NCBI RefSeq assembly: GCF_025370935.1
Contig: NC_133476.1
Span: 11,421,795 to 11,485,794 of the forward strand
Length of the DNA: 64,000 nucleotides
Reading direction: 5' to 3'
Source of the DNA: Choristoneura fumiferana
Taxonomy: Eukaryota > Arthropoda > Insecta > Lepidoptera > Tortricidae
Shown here: positions 12,801-24,213 of the stretch, piece by piece
Layout of the letters: each line of letters begins with the position of its first letter
How positions within the stretch are numbered: position 1 is the first letter of the stretch
Made by a program: the position numbers and the translations under genes
Notes under the pieces: model-generated
The model's input: only the letters and a program-made list of their open reading frames with translations
Database searches by the model: none
Told to the model about the DNA's origin: nothing

Positions 12801-15800
12801 GACGCACAGCATAAACTACTGAAGCTATAGAGACAGTTATACAATATACATAGAGGCTTGTGATATCGGACATATGTATAACTTGAGGATCATAGAAAAG
12901 CACAGAGAAAGGATTTTTCGAAGTTCACGTGGGATAGGGAAATAATAGGGCTTTATATTTTCTCTTCAAAGTGGCCCTATCTCCGTAAATATAATTCTCG
13001 GAAATTTAAATTTCGTACGAATGTATGCAGATAATTATAACTTATTTTCAATATACAAATTGAAGAGGTGAATTGATAATTGAAAACGAGCGCATATTCC
13101 ATTATAATTAGGTATCGTTAGCGATAGGTCGTAGTCTAGTCAGGCAATCAGAACAGTGTTCCTTCATCACTTTTTTTTTCAATTCAATTCTTAAAAGTAT
13201 AGCTCCATCGATACTATCGATGATTCCGCCAATGTCGAGGTTGGAAAAGACACTATCGGTTAGCCGTTGTACGGTCGTTCATCACTTAAAACCTAGTTTC
13301 ACGATAAGGTGATATAGGTATACTTAGGTACCTACAGACACAGGTACGAATGACGAATCTTAATCAAGGAACAATTCATAAAGCACGTAGTTAAACTTAA
13401 AAAAGCGATACGATAAAAGTAAAAAAAAAAGTTATTTGTGCAACAAGAGAGCGAAGTTGATTTCGTTGCGAGTGTTGATTTAGAATCCCGAGTAAGCGAG
13501 GATTGTATAGTTGAATCACGAGCGTAGCGAGTGATTCTAGGTAAGAATCCTGAGAGTAGCAAGGGATTCAAACACACGAGATGCAAAAAAACTTTGGTCT
13601 CGTGTGACATATACAAGTTTTCACCTCAGCAGCGGGAACATAATTTAAATGTAACATAAGAATAAAACCACATATATACCTACCTGTTTAGAAACAAATA
13701 ATAATAATCACATTTTAAAACCTTTAAGTACTCAAAAATGATACGTACATTCGCGATTACATCTTTAAAAAGTCACCAGAAAGTTAAGAATGCCACACAT
13801 TTTTCAAAAGCGGTAAGTAGAGAGGTTTTGAATTCGGAACGAAAAATTGACCAGTAGGTAAAATACGATTAGAAATACGTAGGTAGAATGCGATTTTGCT
13901 CACTGATTTCTCATAGCAAAACCTGCCTGTTTGAGGTGCTGAGGTGAAAAGATTATTTTTTAGTTCCTTAGTCAAAATGGCTACAAACTAATCCAGTTAT
14001 AGTTTCGCTATGTCCGTCCGATCGTCGGTTTGACTGTCTTTCCGCGATTTGGCTTGATATTCTTAGTACGGTCAAGGAGTTTAATTCATTGGCCACCATG
14101 GAACCATTTCACAGTAAACGTCATAGTGATTGCATTAACTATCAAGGAAAGTCGTAATGACTTTTCCTTTGAAAAGGTTCCATGGTGGCTCATGAATTAA
14201 ATTCCTTGACTGTAGGTACCTACTGACTACAAGTTATACTTTGGCATACTTAGGTAGGTGTACCTACTGTACATAATAACCACACCGACAATTTGGTCAA
14301 ATAGTAGTATTTGCCGCATCCCATCCCCACTAATATTATAAATGCGAAAGTTTGTAAGTCTGTTTGTTTTTTGATTGTTAGGTACTTCTACTTCATCACG
14401 TCTAAACCGCAGAACCGATTGAGATGAAATTCTGTATACCCTTCTGAGTCCTGACATTTTTTAACAAACTTAGTGCTTAAGACCTAGACGTGGTTGACCT
14501 GCTTTGTTATTTTGGATATTATTTCAAAGTTATTAGAATTCTTTATTCAATGAACAATATGTACTTTATAAAGTACATTCGGGCGTTATTCTTAGTGTTC
14601 ATTGGTCCTTTATAAAGTACGCAAGGACTCAGGAGGATACAGATAGATAGTAGTTTAAATCCCGGGGATGGACAGAGAACAGTTTTATCCCGAAAAATTA
14701 CCTACATACATACCTAGTTCGCGCGGGATAGCGATAACCGAATTCTGCCGAATTTCATCTAAATAGATTCAGCGATTTAGACGTGATGAAGTAACAAACA
14801 AACAAACAGACTAACAAACTTTCACATTTATGATATTACTGGGATTTTAATAACTTCTCTATAACGATCCGTGGAGCCCATGTGGAGCCCCTTGGCACAG
14901 TCGCATGGCCTAAACATTTATTGTATCCAATGCGGTGTGACCTTCGAGCTTATAAAGCAATCTAACAAATATATATCAACACATTGGGACCAATCTATTT
15001 TCTTTTTGTTGGGGACGCACGCAGCAACAGACTAATCTAACCACTATCAGGATAAGAATTATTTCTAACAGGTCGTTTCTCTTAAGGTCGCAGTTTTAAT
15101 TATAGCAACACCCAAATTTTTAAGATGTACTTACATCGACTATTAAAACAGAAGTTTTATTCCTGTAAATGTTAAATTTCTGCTGCCACTGAAATTTCAG
15201 ATTTTGTTTCTGCGGAGCTATGAATGTCGGAAAACAAACAATTTTTTTTTATGTTGACATTGGTATTCATAATTTTCGTATTTTAAGTAGGTAATTTGAA
15301 ATGTGCAATTTTGTAAACCGGAACAAGCTAAATCCGAAATATTTAGATGTTCCCAAGAAAGTACTCATACTAGGAAAGTGTTTCCATCATTTTTGCTCTA
15401 TCTCAATGATGGCAATAATAACTATTTTGAACTAGGGCTACTAAACTACATATTTTTTAAGTATTTCATACAAACATAATTATAAAACAATTAAACCGAT
15501 TTTTTCTGTAACAGTATTTTAGTATCGTTTGGATGTTAGCGACATCTAGTATTGAATGGTAGTTAACCTGAACCTGTCTACGTGCAAAGCAACGCCGCCA
15601 AGTGTTGAATAGAAGAACTACGCATTAACCGACTTCAAGATCTTTGGAAACGCTGTATTCTGTATTTTCGCTTCAATATATATAGGTAATTAAAATATTT
15701 CTTATTTGTTTCAGACCTTTCACACACCTTCTTTCGGCGACGAAGAGTTCGATATCCCTTCCATACACGGGCAGCATGCGAACGGCGGTCAACCAGGCCA

Positions 15801-18800
15801 TATACAATACACTCAAATGCATCATGCAGTGCCTCAGGTAAATAAACGTAACTGACAAATTAGATTCCAATATTAAGAATAGGCTTATATAGTAGTTTGT
15901 TTTCGAACTTCGTGGCTAGGTATAGATATTTTCGGTCGTAGCATCTTCGTAGTTTACTGAAACTACGAAAAAATAATTCACTAACAAAAATGAATAAAGT
16001 AGAGTACACTCGTAAAGTGATATGATATGGAAGTGATAGAATAATAGGTACAGTCACCAGCATTAATATTTGCCACAGCGGAGCGCGCAAAAATATCTGA
16101 CACGTCCTTCCGGCCCTATAAATAGAGTCATATCAGATATTTATGCACGCTTGTTGTGTCAGACATTGGTGCTGATGGCGACTGTACATGATCTATCTCT
16201 CAAACTGGTTTTTTTTTACATAAGTATGCATTTTTTTTCAATAATGCTACGTTTTTCATTCTGTGAATTATTATATTACACGTTGATGTTCAAATACTTG
16301 CCCCGAACAGCTTTAATCAGATGGCGTGTGTTTTTTTATGATCTGTGATGTGATTGTCATTCATTGTCATTCAGCACCTACGTTTTGACTTCTATTCTGT
16401 TTCTATTCTTTCGTTTATATTATCAAAGAAAACCCTTGTTCTTTGCATTATTTAATGAAGTATTTTTTCCTATTCGTGAAAAATATCATTGTAGACTGTT
16501 TCAGCTTCCAATTTAAAACTTAGTTCTTATTGGAATAAAAGAGTTTCATTTACTTTTTTCTTATTTATTAAGTACTACTTTATGTTAAGTTTTTCGAACT
16601 TGGTAATTGATAGGAGCAATTATATCAAATAAGTTTTAGCTGTTATTGTTACATCACTAGTGTTATTCGTAGGTCGGTATGATGAACCCGGCACAAGACG
16701 GCCTGGCGCCGCCGGGCGGGGCCCCGTCGTATCAACAACCCCTGTACTTGCAAGAACCACACACACCAGTTACATCACACAGGTAAATGTTTATTTCCTG
16801 CTAGCTCTACTACTTTCGTCATTCTTGATACTGATACTGCTCAAATTAAAAGGTTGTTTCACATTATAAACACATTGCTTACATTATTTTTGTTTTCAGT
16901 GGTGCTGGAGCGCCAGCTGGTAACTACGTGATTCAGCAGCAACCAGGAGGTCAGCAACGGCTACTAATGATGCAGCCATCCCAAGTGATGAATGGCCCCC
17001 CAACCCCCAACACCCCTACGCAGAATTCTGCCCCAGTCTACAGTTCACCACAGAGGGCCTCTCCTCCTGGGACCACAAGTGATGATTCTGATGATAGTGT
17101 GCCTTCTCACCATTCACAAGTAATTCATAACTTGTTGACATAATCGGACATAGCTTAGGGAAAATACCATTGATGTATGTATTATATAAACAGAATTCCT
17201 TTACCCAAATTTTGTCCAATCCTTAGCTACTCAATCTGACATTTATTTATGGATTGTTAGTGTATAGAATAATTACTATGTCAAAATGACTTTAATTAAG
17301 TGGTAATTACAATCATCATAAGTGGTATCTTCTCTATAAACTGGACTAGTACTTTGCCTATACAAATCTTATTGATTTTCATAGTTATTTCATTATTTCA
17401 TATTCTCAGTTGGACATTTCATAAATTTTACTTTACCGAATGGTGGTTTCTAAGAGCAAAGTTTGCATGAGTTACTACTAAATATACCCAAGGTACCCAT
17501 GAACAGTTTTCCCAATTTCCCTAGGATCCACTCATCAGATCCCGATTGTCGGCGGCTGATCGTAAAATCCGCTAGAATGATGAATTGGCTAAGGGAGATC
17601 TGCTATATTGTTCAAAACTCACCGTTTAACGATTTGCCTAGTGACGTTTAGGTAGATCATGAAATTCCTAGGCATATCATAAGACCGTTGCCGCGGCACG
17701 CTCGCTTCGCTTGCTCTGGCGGATTTTACGATCGGCCGCCGACATATATATATAGATAGATAGAATGTTACTTAGTGTATTCAGATTCAAATATACAAGA
17801 TTTTGCTCCAATGCTAATTGTGCATAGCGTATCTATTTTGGCTAGCAAGAGACCAAACAAATCATGTTCATTAACCCAATTACCCACCTTATATCCCTAT
17901 AATTTTTTCACTAATTGTTCATGCGTATGTGTCCCATGTGTTTTATTTCAATATAGTTCATTGGCATACCAATTACATAATTCATTCTAGAAATAATAAA
18001 ATTGAGATGCAAATAGTAGAACATAGAAAATTCTAATGGATTGGTTGTTTGTTGGTAGTTGCCTGGTGATGCGGAAAGCCTTCTGCCTATCCATTATTGC
18101 TCAGCGAGCCGGCAGCAACAAACTACGCTTCATCAGGTATAGGCAGATTTATCTTACATACATATTTCTAGGAATATGTTGACTGTCCATTATACACTCA
18201 TTGCCAATGAACTATATTTTTATTGGATGATACTTGTATAATTTGCCATTTTAAATTTAGTTCTATCCACAGATTAGTGCCAGTAATATGGGTGTGAAGA
18301 GGTCATCACCAGAACCTATTGACAATGGAATCAACCGAGGACAGATGCAAAAGAAACCTAAAGTTCAGAAAAAAAAGAAAAAACGAGACCCCAATGAACC
18401 ACAAAAGTAAGTTAAATCTTACATGAATTCATTTAAATTCATATTCCATCTTTTTAATTAGGGAATCAAATTACAAAGTTAACTTCAAAAATATTTTCAG
18501 GCCTGTATCAGCATATGCATTGTTCTTCCGAGACACCCAAGCTGCAATAAAAGGACAAAATCCTAATGCAAGCTTTGGAGAAGTCTCCAAAATAGTTGCT
18601 TCTATGTGGGATGGGCTGGACTCTGAACATAAAAGTGTAAGTAATTAATCTAACCAGGCATGTAAAATGAGCTTCTGCAGATATTTAATTTTCAGAAGGA
18701 AGGTCTGTCTTGATTGTAATACTAAAATTTTAATTTTCCCGTTTTGTATCATAGGTATACAAACAGAAAACTGAGGTAGCCAAGAAGGAATACTTGAAAG

Positions 18801-21800
18801 CACTTGCCGCATACAGAGCAAGCTTAGTATCTAAGGTAAGACTAATACACAGATTTAACTTAAACTTTAAAAAAACAGTATTTAGGTATGGCTGGATACA
18901 TCAATCGCGCAACCACAGCATGCTTCCAGTATTGTAAAGTAGTTATACTTGAAAGGTTTAGGTAGTTAAATAAATGTAAACAAAACAATGTCATTTACAT
19001 TCCTGATTGAAATTTATCAGTCTAATAGTCTATTTTGTATTACAATGCAATGATATAAGTAAAATATAGTAAGACAGGCGTTTTTGTTAGCATTATGTTG
19101 AAGTTGTGGTATTCAGTGTTTCCAGTTTTATAAAATAAACCTTTCCAATAAAAAAAATACATAAAAAATGTTCACAATCTGAAATATACCAACGTCATTG
19201 CATTGAGCGAGTATGTACTACGTATATATGTATGTACTATGCGCCATAGTAACAATTTTACACAACAAAAGCAATATAATCACGAAATCATTCTACTTGA
19301 GATGAAATTAAATGCAACATGTTCCGCGATACGGAAACAAGTTTGGTTGACCCTCGTCACTCTCATGTTAAACTTTCGTCGTCTCGCTCGGAAATTACGG
19401 AACTAACCGAGGCACACGGACGAGGGTGAAGTAGAATATGTTGTTCTCTTTCGCACAGTGCCGCCGCCTTGGCGTACCGATCAATGTTTGCTCGCCTGGC
19501 AACTTCGCTAGAATCCAAATATGACGCAGTACTAGCCTTGAATTGAACATTTAAAAAGTTAAAGCTTTCAAGAGGGGAAGTGTGGTGAGCTTTTGTTTCG
19601 TTCGTAAATATTCACAGAATTATAACATTTTAAAGCTCAATTCGTTTGAAATTCAGTGTTTGTGGTTGTTAATCATTATTACGAAGTATTTTTTGTTGGA
19701 TTGTGACATTAAAAGCAACGATTTATTAAAGTATTGGTGTTAAAAACAGAAGCGGCGCGAGTGAAAAAATTGAAAGGTTACAATTTTTCTTTTTTAGTAA
19801 GTTTTTAGTTCTAATGCCGATTTTAAAGAACAGGTGTAATTTATTATTTTACACAAGAATAGTGCGCTGACTTTAGTACCTAAGTAGGAGCATAAACAGG
19901 TTATATGAACAAATACTGAACATGCTACTTCACAAAAACGCTTTTTATTATTATTAGAAAAATAAAAATTACAAAAATCTAACTGAAATAGTGTGAATAT
20001 GAACAAATAGTTTTAATTTTTGTCCATGGGCTAGGGCCACATCATAATAATCTTAAAATTACATTGTATTTATTATCTTGTAAGTATAAAAACTTCTTCA
20101 ATTAATTTTTTTTTAAATGTCTGGAATTTTTAGGGAGGTGAACAAGAAACTCCTGCCATGTACAATCACGGCAACAATACTAACTCCAACTATGGGAACT
20201 ACTATCAAGGGGTTCAGGGACAGGCATATGGGAATGGCCATTCGCCTCAAGGATATGTACCCAACCCCGCGCCACAAGGATACACGCCTCAGAACTATCC
20301 CGGTGGTCAGCCTCAAGCAGCCTACCCTGCACAGCCTACTCAAGGCTACCCACAAAACCCTCAGCAAACAACACAGAATTACCAAGGGAGCATGGCGCAC
20401 AATCCTGCTACCTACCAGGTAAGAATTAGTCACAAAAATATTAAATATTTGTTCTGTTTGTGTAGTTACAACATTTACATTTAACCAAGGCATAATAAAT
20501 TACAAGCTAATAGTATTAGCGATTTTGTATTGAAATTCACTAATACTATTTGCTTGTTATTTGTTATGCAATTGGGCCCTGGGGTTCCCAAACATTTCCA
20601 TGCTGCAACTCCCTTTGTAGGTTGTAATTGTAATACCCTTTATAAAAGAGAATAGGCATTTTTAAATAAAAAAATGGTGTATTTTTCGGTGCTCGCTGAT
20701 ACTGTATGTTTAAGCATTTTCTCAGTAAGTGAAAGGTAAATATTTTTGAGAAATAAAGTTCTTTAACCATAAAATTAAAAATGTGTATCTCAATGCACAA
20801 TTTGGGGACTTCTGCATTAAACTGATTTTAATAGTATTATACAGGTAATTTTACTTAAGAGAGATTGATTGATTAATTAATTATAATTAATCAATTAATT
20901 ATAATTAATCAATCAATTTCAATTAATTATAATTCAAACACATCTGCTTATCTATTTTTTTTCTATCAGGGTGTGCCGGGGCAAAATCCTCAAAGTTACC
21001 AAGGCAATGCGACAACCCCACCTCAAGGTTGCCAGCCTAGTGTCAATCAATCGCCACGGAGCTACCCGCCTACACAAACTCCAGCCCACTACACTCCATC
21101 ATCTGGCTTGTCTCCTCCAGGGTACAGACAAGTGCAGTCCCAGTCACCACCAATGGGCCAAGTACATGCTGCCATGCAATACCACCACTCTCAACAGGTG
21201 ACTACTGTTTCTATTGTATTTTGTAATCTTGGTGTTTACTTCTAAGACTATTTGAACCTAGCTTTGTCCTCCAATATCATCTCATCAGTAATTTTGCACT
21301 GTATCAGGAAAAGAAGTTGTTAGCCTGGTATAGTATAAACTTTCTATGAATGAAAAAAAATCTAAATTTGGAAACAAATTATTGAATAAATATGTATTTA
21401 ATTTTTTTTCATTATTAATATAAATTATAACAAGCTTTTATTTAACTTGCAATGTTAGTATTTTATGTAAATTAGTTCTGTAGCTCCAGCCCTCCACATA
21501 TAGGTAATTAAACATGTACTTAAACCTCTTTATTATCTTAGTATAAAAAAATAACAAGTGATTGTATTACAAGCAAAACTACATGAAAGAAAAAATTAGG
21601 AGCAGTCTGACTGCTTTAATTCATTTTCAGGGTTCCGTATCTTAAGTAATTTAAAAATAAATGGTTTTTAAATGATACATGAAAATTTACCATTTCAACA
21701 AGTGTTATTGCCAAAACAAATGCATAGTTTTTTTATGTAGAAAATCTATAAAAAGTCAATGATTTTCAATTAACATGATAATTAAAAAATCCCCTTATGG

Positions 21801-22949
21801 TATGTACCAAACCCTTGCAACACGGCCATTTTTATCTGCAACATTTATTAAAAAAAGTTTAAACCCTATATCTTGTTTACATTTCCAGCAAATGCAACAA
21901 TCACATCAACAAATGCAGTACCAGCAACAACAGCAACAGCAGCAACAACAGCAACAACAGCAGCAGCAACAACAACAACAACAACAACAAATACAGCAGC
22001 AGCAGCAACAACAAATACAACAGCAGCAGCAGCAAATACAACAACAACAATTACAACAACAACAACAACAGCAGCAGCAGCAGCAGCAACAACAACAAAT
22101 TCAGCAACTGCAGCAACAGCAAACAACTCAACCACAACAACAGCCTCAGAACCAAGCACTGAAAACCGAACAACATTCACCAAACAGCAATGGAAGTTCT
22201 GGCATGCCTCAGCATTCCCCAGAGGTAATTCGTCAATTTTACCTTACGGCTTTAAAGGGGTAATTTCTGAAAGCTAATTAACAAGAGTGTGATATTTTGT
22301 CTTCTGTGTCTCACCCACCTCACCTTACGTATTATGTTTAGGAGCAATCAAAATAAATAAATTATTTAGAATAGTTTTAATTTAATTTGTATTCAAATTG
22401 TTTAGTTTTTTACTGCCCAATATACCTCTTTAGTTAACAGCTCATGTGAAGTTGTTAATTTCGTCGTAGGCATTTGAAATATTTGATCAATTGTCCGCAG
22501 CAAAGTGAAAACAGAAGCACGCCATCGTGCATCCGTCAGGGTTGTACCAACCCTGCCATAGCCAATAGTGAATGGGAAGATGAATATTGCTCTAATGAAT
22601 GTGTTGTCAGCCATTGCAGGTAATAATACAAATGCTTAGTTATTTATTTTTTCTATTATGAAAATCTCCCGCTAAGCAATACCGTCAAAATAACACAATA
22701 AAAAAAAACTTTTGCTTGTAAGGTATTGTTTTGTAAAACCTGTTTTATTTAACCTTCTTTTCAAAATCAAAAGCATTTCAAGAAATATCAAGATAACAGC
22801 TCATGCAACATAAAAATAATTGTTAAATTGTGTGGTGTGTAAAGTGCAGGGTTTTACATAAGACTTGTCTTGTTTTCAGGGATGTCTTCAGTTCATGGGT
22901 GGCCTCTAATAGCAACAACCAAATGCAAAGTTTTTCAGCAGTAAAATAA
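3886..22949 (+). CDS. TOX: TOX-family HMG-box protein (5' end outside the window)
   Basis: Chromatin-associated HMG-box protein of the TOX family, acting in the nucleus. Coding exons, all with AG/GT borders and one open frame: 3886-3960, 15715-15837, 16673-16782, 16900-17119, optional 18059-18136, 18273-18406, 18501-18636, 18755-18835, 20134-20418, 20970-21197, 21889-22224, 22501-22619, 22880-22949 (TAA). They give about 664 residues with the optional exon and 638 without. Order of features: family motif TPSFGDEEFDIP, Pro/Gln-rich stretch, Asp/Ser patch (DDSDDS), Lys-rich NLS (QKKKKKRDPNEPQ), HMG box beginning PVSAYALFFRDTQAAIKG and ending YLKALAAYRASLVSK, Gln/Tyr/Pro-rich tail, polyQ, and a C-terminal Cys motif (CTNPAIANSEWEDEYCSNEC). 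The first visible exon begins in phase 0 and no in-frame start exon was found upstream, so the N-terminus is before position 1. The HMG box and C-terminal motif make the family call secure. Orthology to one vertebrate paralogue (TOX, TOX3 or TOX4) is not decided. Confidence 0.93.
4012..4138. repeat. Perfect fold-back palindrome (53-base arms) in the TOX intron
   Basis: Arm 4012-4064 is the exact reverse complement of 4086-4138 (start taccatgagtttacagtgac). A 21-base loop separates them. Coding-free; likely a miniature inverted-repeat element or hairpin. Confidence 0.9.
4162..4196 (+). pseudogene. Partial duplicate of the 3' end of TOX exon 3886-3960 with its donor
   Basis: The segment agtgcgtgtatact then atgaatgatcaggtaagc repeats the end of the upstream exon (agtgtgtacgct, atgaatgatcaggtgagt). 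The match runs through the splice donor. An indel puts the upstream part out of frame, so it is a decayed exon copy about 230 bases downstream. Confidence 0.7.
5921..6043. repeat. CG-rich 'gagcgagcg' interspersed repeat
   Basis: Contains ccgagcgagcggagcgagcg and a gcggccggcggctgccag block; same family as 2636-2754. Confidence 0.6.
6755..6858. repeat. 52-base tandem duplication
   Basis: Two near-identical copies, 6755-6806 and 6807-6858, each starting tagtatattttatcaagat. They differ by a couple of bases. Confidence 0.9.
7320..7985 (+). repeat. 'agggttccg...ggccagtttt' interspersed repeat, full unit
   Basis: Begins agggttccgtag, followed by a tct/gtct-rich stretch and gtaatttggca. It has a central block ending in a poly-C run (7684-7694) and ends aatggctacgg ... 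gtccaacacgctcttggcc. Other copies: 36123-36630, 41936-42575, 42632-43251 (inverted), 44502-45066 (inverted) and 62904-63422. Non-coding; class unknown to me, common in Lepidoptera. Confidence 0.75.
7986..10959. other. TOX intron sequence, no firm features
   Basis: AT-rich intron. A palindromic segment lies at about 10142-10275 (tgcaagaaaaaccgtgcaag against acttgtacgatttttcttgc). The 180-codon reverse frame at 10066-10608 crosses it and shows no domain. Confidence 0.4.
10962..12443. mobile_element. 1.48 kb non-coding element with TIRs, TA flanks and an AGCTATA-rich interior
   Basis: The left end GCCAACAAACAATTGGGCGA and the right end (reverse complement ACCAACCAACAATTTGGCGA) form 25-base terminal inverted repeats with few mismatches, flanked by TA (10960-10961 and 12444-12445). 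The interior carries no coding frame. It repeats short words such as agctata, gctataag and gctttaag many times on both strands. It resembles a non-autonomous Tc1/mariner-like element by flank only. Confidence 0.65.
12480..12620 (+). repeat. Interspersed repeat with coding remnant (RMNEEEAR-like)
   Basis: Begins cgggtcaggagtactctaaa and ends ggcgtgattttatg. Copies at 37127-37275 and 63922-64000. The copy at 37127 translates in part as CMKRLMNEEEARDMPGSYRS then KWKDVVSAYPVVKEA, so it is a remnant of a transposon protein. Family not recognised. Confidence 0.6.
12625..12760. mobile_element. TA-flanked MITE, 'CAGTCGCCATCAGATATTTC' family
   Basis: Terminal inverted repeats CAGTCGCCATCAGATATTTC / (reverse complement) CAGTCGCCATCATATATTTC, flanked by TA on both sides. 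About 136 bases, mariner-type by flank. Second copy at 25099-25229. Confidence 0.85.
12908..13010. repeat. Helitron body fragment
   Basis: ggatttttcgaagttcacg followed by gggataggg and a gtggccctatctccgtaa block matches the internal units of the Helitron at 39177-41036. Confidence 0.5.
13440..13560. repeat. 'gagcgtagcgag' interspersed repeat
   Basis: Short units of the type cgagtaagcgag and cacgagcgtagcgagtgatt recur. Non-coding. Confidence 0.4.
14069..14212. mobile_element. TA-flanked MITE with 35-base TIRs
   Basis: Left end gtcaaggagtttaattcatt then ggccaccatggaacc. The right end is its imperfect reverse complement (14176-14210). TA at 14067-14068 and 14213-14214. Confidence 0.85.
14328..14845. 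mobile_element. Inverted pair of Helitron-like 5' ends enclosing a MITE
   Basis: Left arm: ctaatattataaatgcgaaa then gtttgtaagtctgtttg, with tcatcacgtctaaa. The right arm repeats the same blocks in reverse orientation (14765-14845). The start TCCCCACTAATATTATAAAT resembles a lepidopteran Helitron 5' end. Between them lies the MITE at 14440-14636. Confidence 0.55.
14440..14636. mobile_element. MITE with 'cctcctgagtcc' ends
   Basis: Ends ccttctgagtcctgacat and ggactcaggagg are inverted; the inner block tactttataaagtac is shared. A longer, interrupted relative is at 44324-45322. Confidence 0.65.
16051..16184. mobile_element. TA-flanked MITE, 'CAGTCACCAGCATTAATAT' type
   Basis: Ends cagtcaccagcattaata and (reverse complement) cagtcgccatcagcaccaat, TA on both sides. 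Lies in the TOX intron just before exon 16673. Confidence 0.75.
17547..17744. mobile_element. Short relative of the 2424-2971 inverted-repeat element
   Basis: Left TGTCGGCGGCTGATCGTAAA; right reverse complement TGTCGGCGGCCGATCGTAAA. 198 bases, in the TOX intron between 17119 and 18059. Confidence 0.75.
18059..18136 (+). CDS. TOX: Possible cassette exon of TOX (26 codons, phase 0 to 0)
   Basis: A 78-base open segment follows ...gttggtag and precedes gtatag. It reads LPGDAESLLPIHYC then SASRQQQTTLHQ, with no stop in the frame set by the neighbouring exons. Because it starts and ends in phase 0, it can be included or skipped without changing the downstream frame. The polypyrimidine tract is weak (G/T-rich), which fits optional use. 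I do not recognise the peptide in other TOX proteins, so it may be lineage-specific or not used at all. Confidence 0.5.
18380..18835 (+). CDS. TOX: HMG box of the TOX gene, split over three exons
   Basis: The DNA-bending HMG box starts at DPNEPQK in exon 18273-18406 (split codon AA|G), continues through 18501-18636 (KPVSAYALFFRD to SEHKS) and ends in 18755-18835 (VYKQKTEVAKKEY to ASLVSK). Diagnostic residues seen are the PVSAYALFF opening, the W of ASMWDGL in the second helix, and the basic/aromatic third helix KKEYLKALAAYRA. The preceding run of lysines (KKPKVQKKKKKR) is a likely nuclear localisation signal. Phases are 2, 0 and 0 and all borders are canonical. Confidence 0.95.
19180..20000 (+). 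promoter_or_regulatory. CpG-richer intronic island, possible internal TOX promoter
   Basis: In the 1.3 kb intron before exon 20134, bases 19320-19520 are richer in CpG and GC than their surroundings. An arthropod-type initiator (ttcagtgt) stands at about 19652. A transcript starting here would lack the HMG box. Inference only; no TATA box is evident. Confidence 0.25.
20860..20935. repeat. AT palindromic low-complexity tract
   Basis: Repeats of attaattataattaatcaat form overlapping palindromes just before TOX exon 20970. Confidence 0.7.
21922..22131 (+). repeat. Polyglutamine (CAA/CAG) tract in TOX exon 21889-22224
   Basis: CAG and CAA codons are mixed. The longest uninterrupted run is 23 Gln codons (21922-21990), followed by shorter Gln blocks broken by Ile and Leu. 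The mixture of CAA and CAG reduces slippage. The other two forward frames and the reverse frame are also open here (poly-Thr, poly-Ala/Val); these are shadows of the repeat, not genes. Confidence 0.95.
22501..22949 (+). CDS. TOX: C-terminal Cys motif exons of TOX
   Basis: Exons 22501-22619 and 22880-22949 join through a split AG|G codon. They encode a compact Cys-rich tail: CIRQGCTNPAI, then EDEYCSNECVVSHCRDVF and SSWVASN, ending SFSAVK and TAA at 22947-22949. The spacing of Cys/His (C-x4-C, YCSNEC, SHC) suggests a small metal-binding fold at the end of TOX proteins. It confirms that the polyQ exon belongs to the same gene. Confidence 0.85.
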
Positions 22950-23550
22950 ATGATGAAATTTGTGCATATCGATGTTAGATAAACTATCAGTCCTCTTGTA
23001 GGGGGTCACAATGGAACTTGAAATTTAACATTGTGTTAGTTTATTTCCATTGTGTAGTGGTTTTTTTTATAACCACTTATATTATCATACCTCTATTATA
23101 GAGTTACTACTTGGAATAGTTTTATTTCAGAAAGACATTTGGAAATTAAAGTGTTTGACAGTAATTTTTTTTTATCGGGGGATGCAACATCATTGTTGAA
23201 CTGGAAGTAAATTAGAGCTAGCTTTTTATTTTTGTGAGAAATTACTAAATATTTTTTATGATTTGATTTGTGCTGAAGAGATGTTAAATTTTGTAAATAA
23301 ATGTTTATGTTTCATTGCAAATGTAGATCTTCCATTGTGGCCACTTTGGTAGCATTTATTACGGGTATATAGTTAGACTGTGAATCATGCTAACCTAGGC
23401 AGTCTACTAGTACCTAATTTGCTTTATAAGGGAAAAACTATACTGTACATGGACGAAGAGTAGTTAATGTTGATTGAGATGTAAGAAAGCAACACACCTA
23501 TAATATAGATATAGAACATAAATTGGAAATAAACCTTTTTTGTATGTACA
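22950..23550 (+). other. 3' UTR and polyadenylation signal of TOX
   Basis: No open frame follows the stop at 22947-22949. The strongest AATAAA is at 23528-23533, followed by a T/G-rich stretch (tgtatgtacaattttgttgt) typical of a downstream element. An earlier AAATAAATG near 23295 is a possible proximal site. Confidence 0.6.
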
Positions 23551-23559
23551 ATTTTGTTG

Positions 23560-24213
23560 TTATTATAACTTTCTTACAAGCCATATACATTTCTGTAGCT
23601 TGCTTTGGGAGACGATCTTTTGTTTTGGTAGCAAGAAAATATGCAGAAAAACTATCAATACCAGAGCTATCGTTTTCGTATCAGGAAATTTAAAAAAAAC
23701 CCTCTTGTAAAAATAGTGTTAATAGAGCGGTCGTGGCCATTTTTCATTCCATTTTTATCAGGCGGTTGTCTGCGTCATTTCAAGGACTGAAGTCCAGACA
23801 TAATCGCCGCACAAATGTCAGGCATTTATGTAGTATTTTAACTTAATATTCAGTTATTAGAACGGCGCGTGCTTTTCTACGCGGCATTCGATATTGTCGT
23901 AGTGATTATGATAAGAAACATAATCGACAAAGCCTTAAACAAGTAATAATTTGTACGCTTTCTGATTTCTTAACTACTTTGTATTTATCTATCTATAGTA
24001 GGTATTACAAATGTAATATATCTATCTAGTTAAAAACCTATTACTCACTAGTAGTCTGCAAGACACTTTGGTAGCGAATTTTATATAGTTATATCGGCTT
24101 GTCAACATGCTTTGAATGAGGCCACAGTAAGCGTAACGGCAAAAATCCTCTTAAGTGCATATTAGCAGGAAATATAGGGCGGTAATCCGTGACGTATCAG
24201 AACCACAAAATAA
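23560..24213. other. Intergenic sequence after TOX
   Basis: AT-rich. Just before the candidate exon at 24214 a tgacgtatcag block contains a CRE-like half and an initiator-like tcag. Confidence 0.35.

Noticed and set aside
20113..20493. 126-codon reverse-strand frame and overlapping forward frames
   Set aside because: Shadows of the Gln/Tyr/Pro-rich TOX exon at 20134-20418, whose frame fits the splice phases.
21866..22277. Long open frames in the other forward frame and on the reverse strand over the polyQ tract
   Set aside because: Poly-Thr and poly-Ala/Val translations of the CAA/CAG repeat; shadows of the TOX exon.
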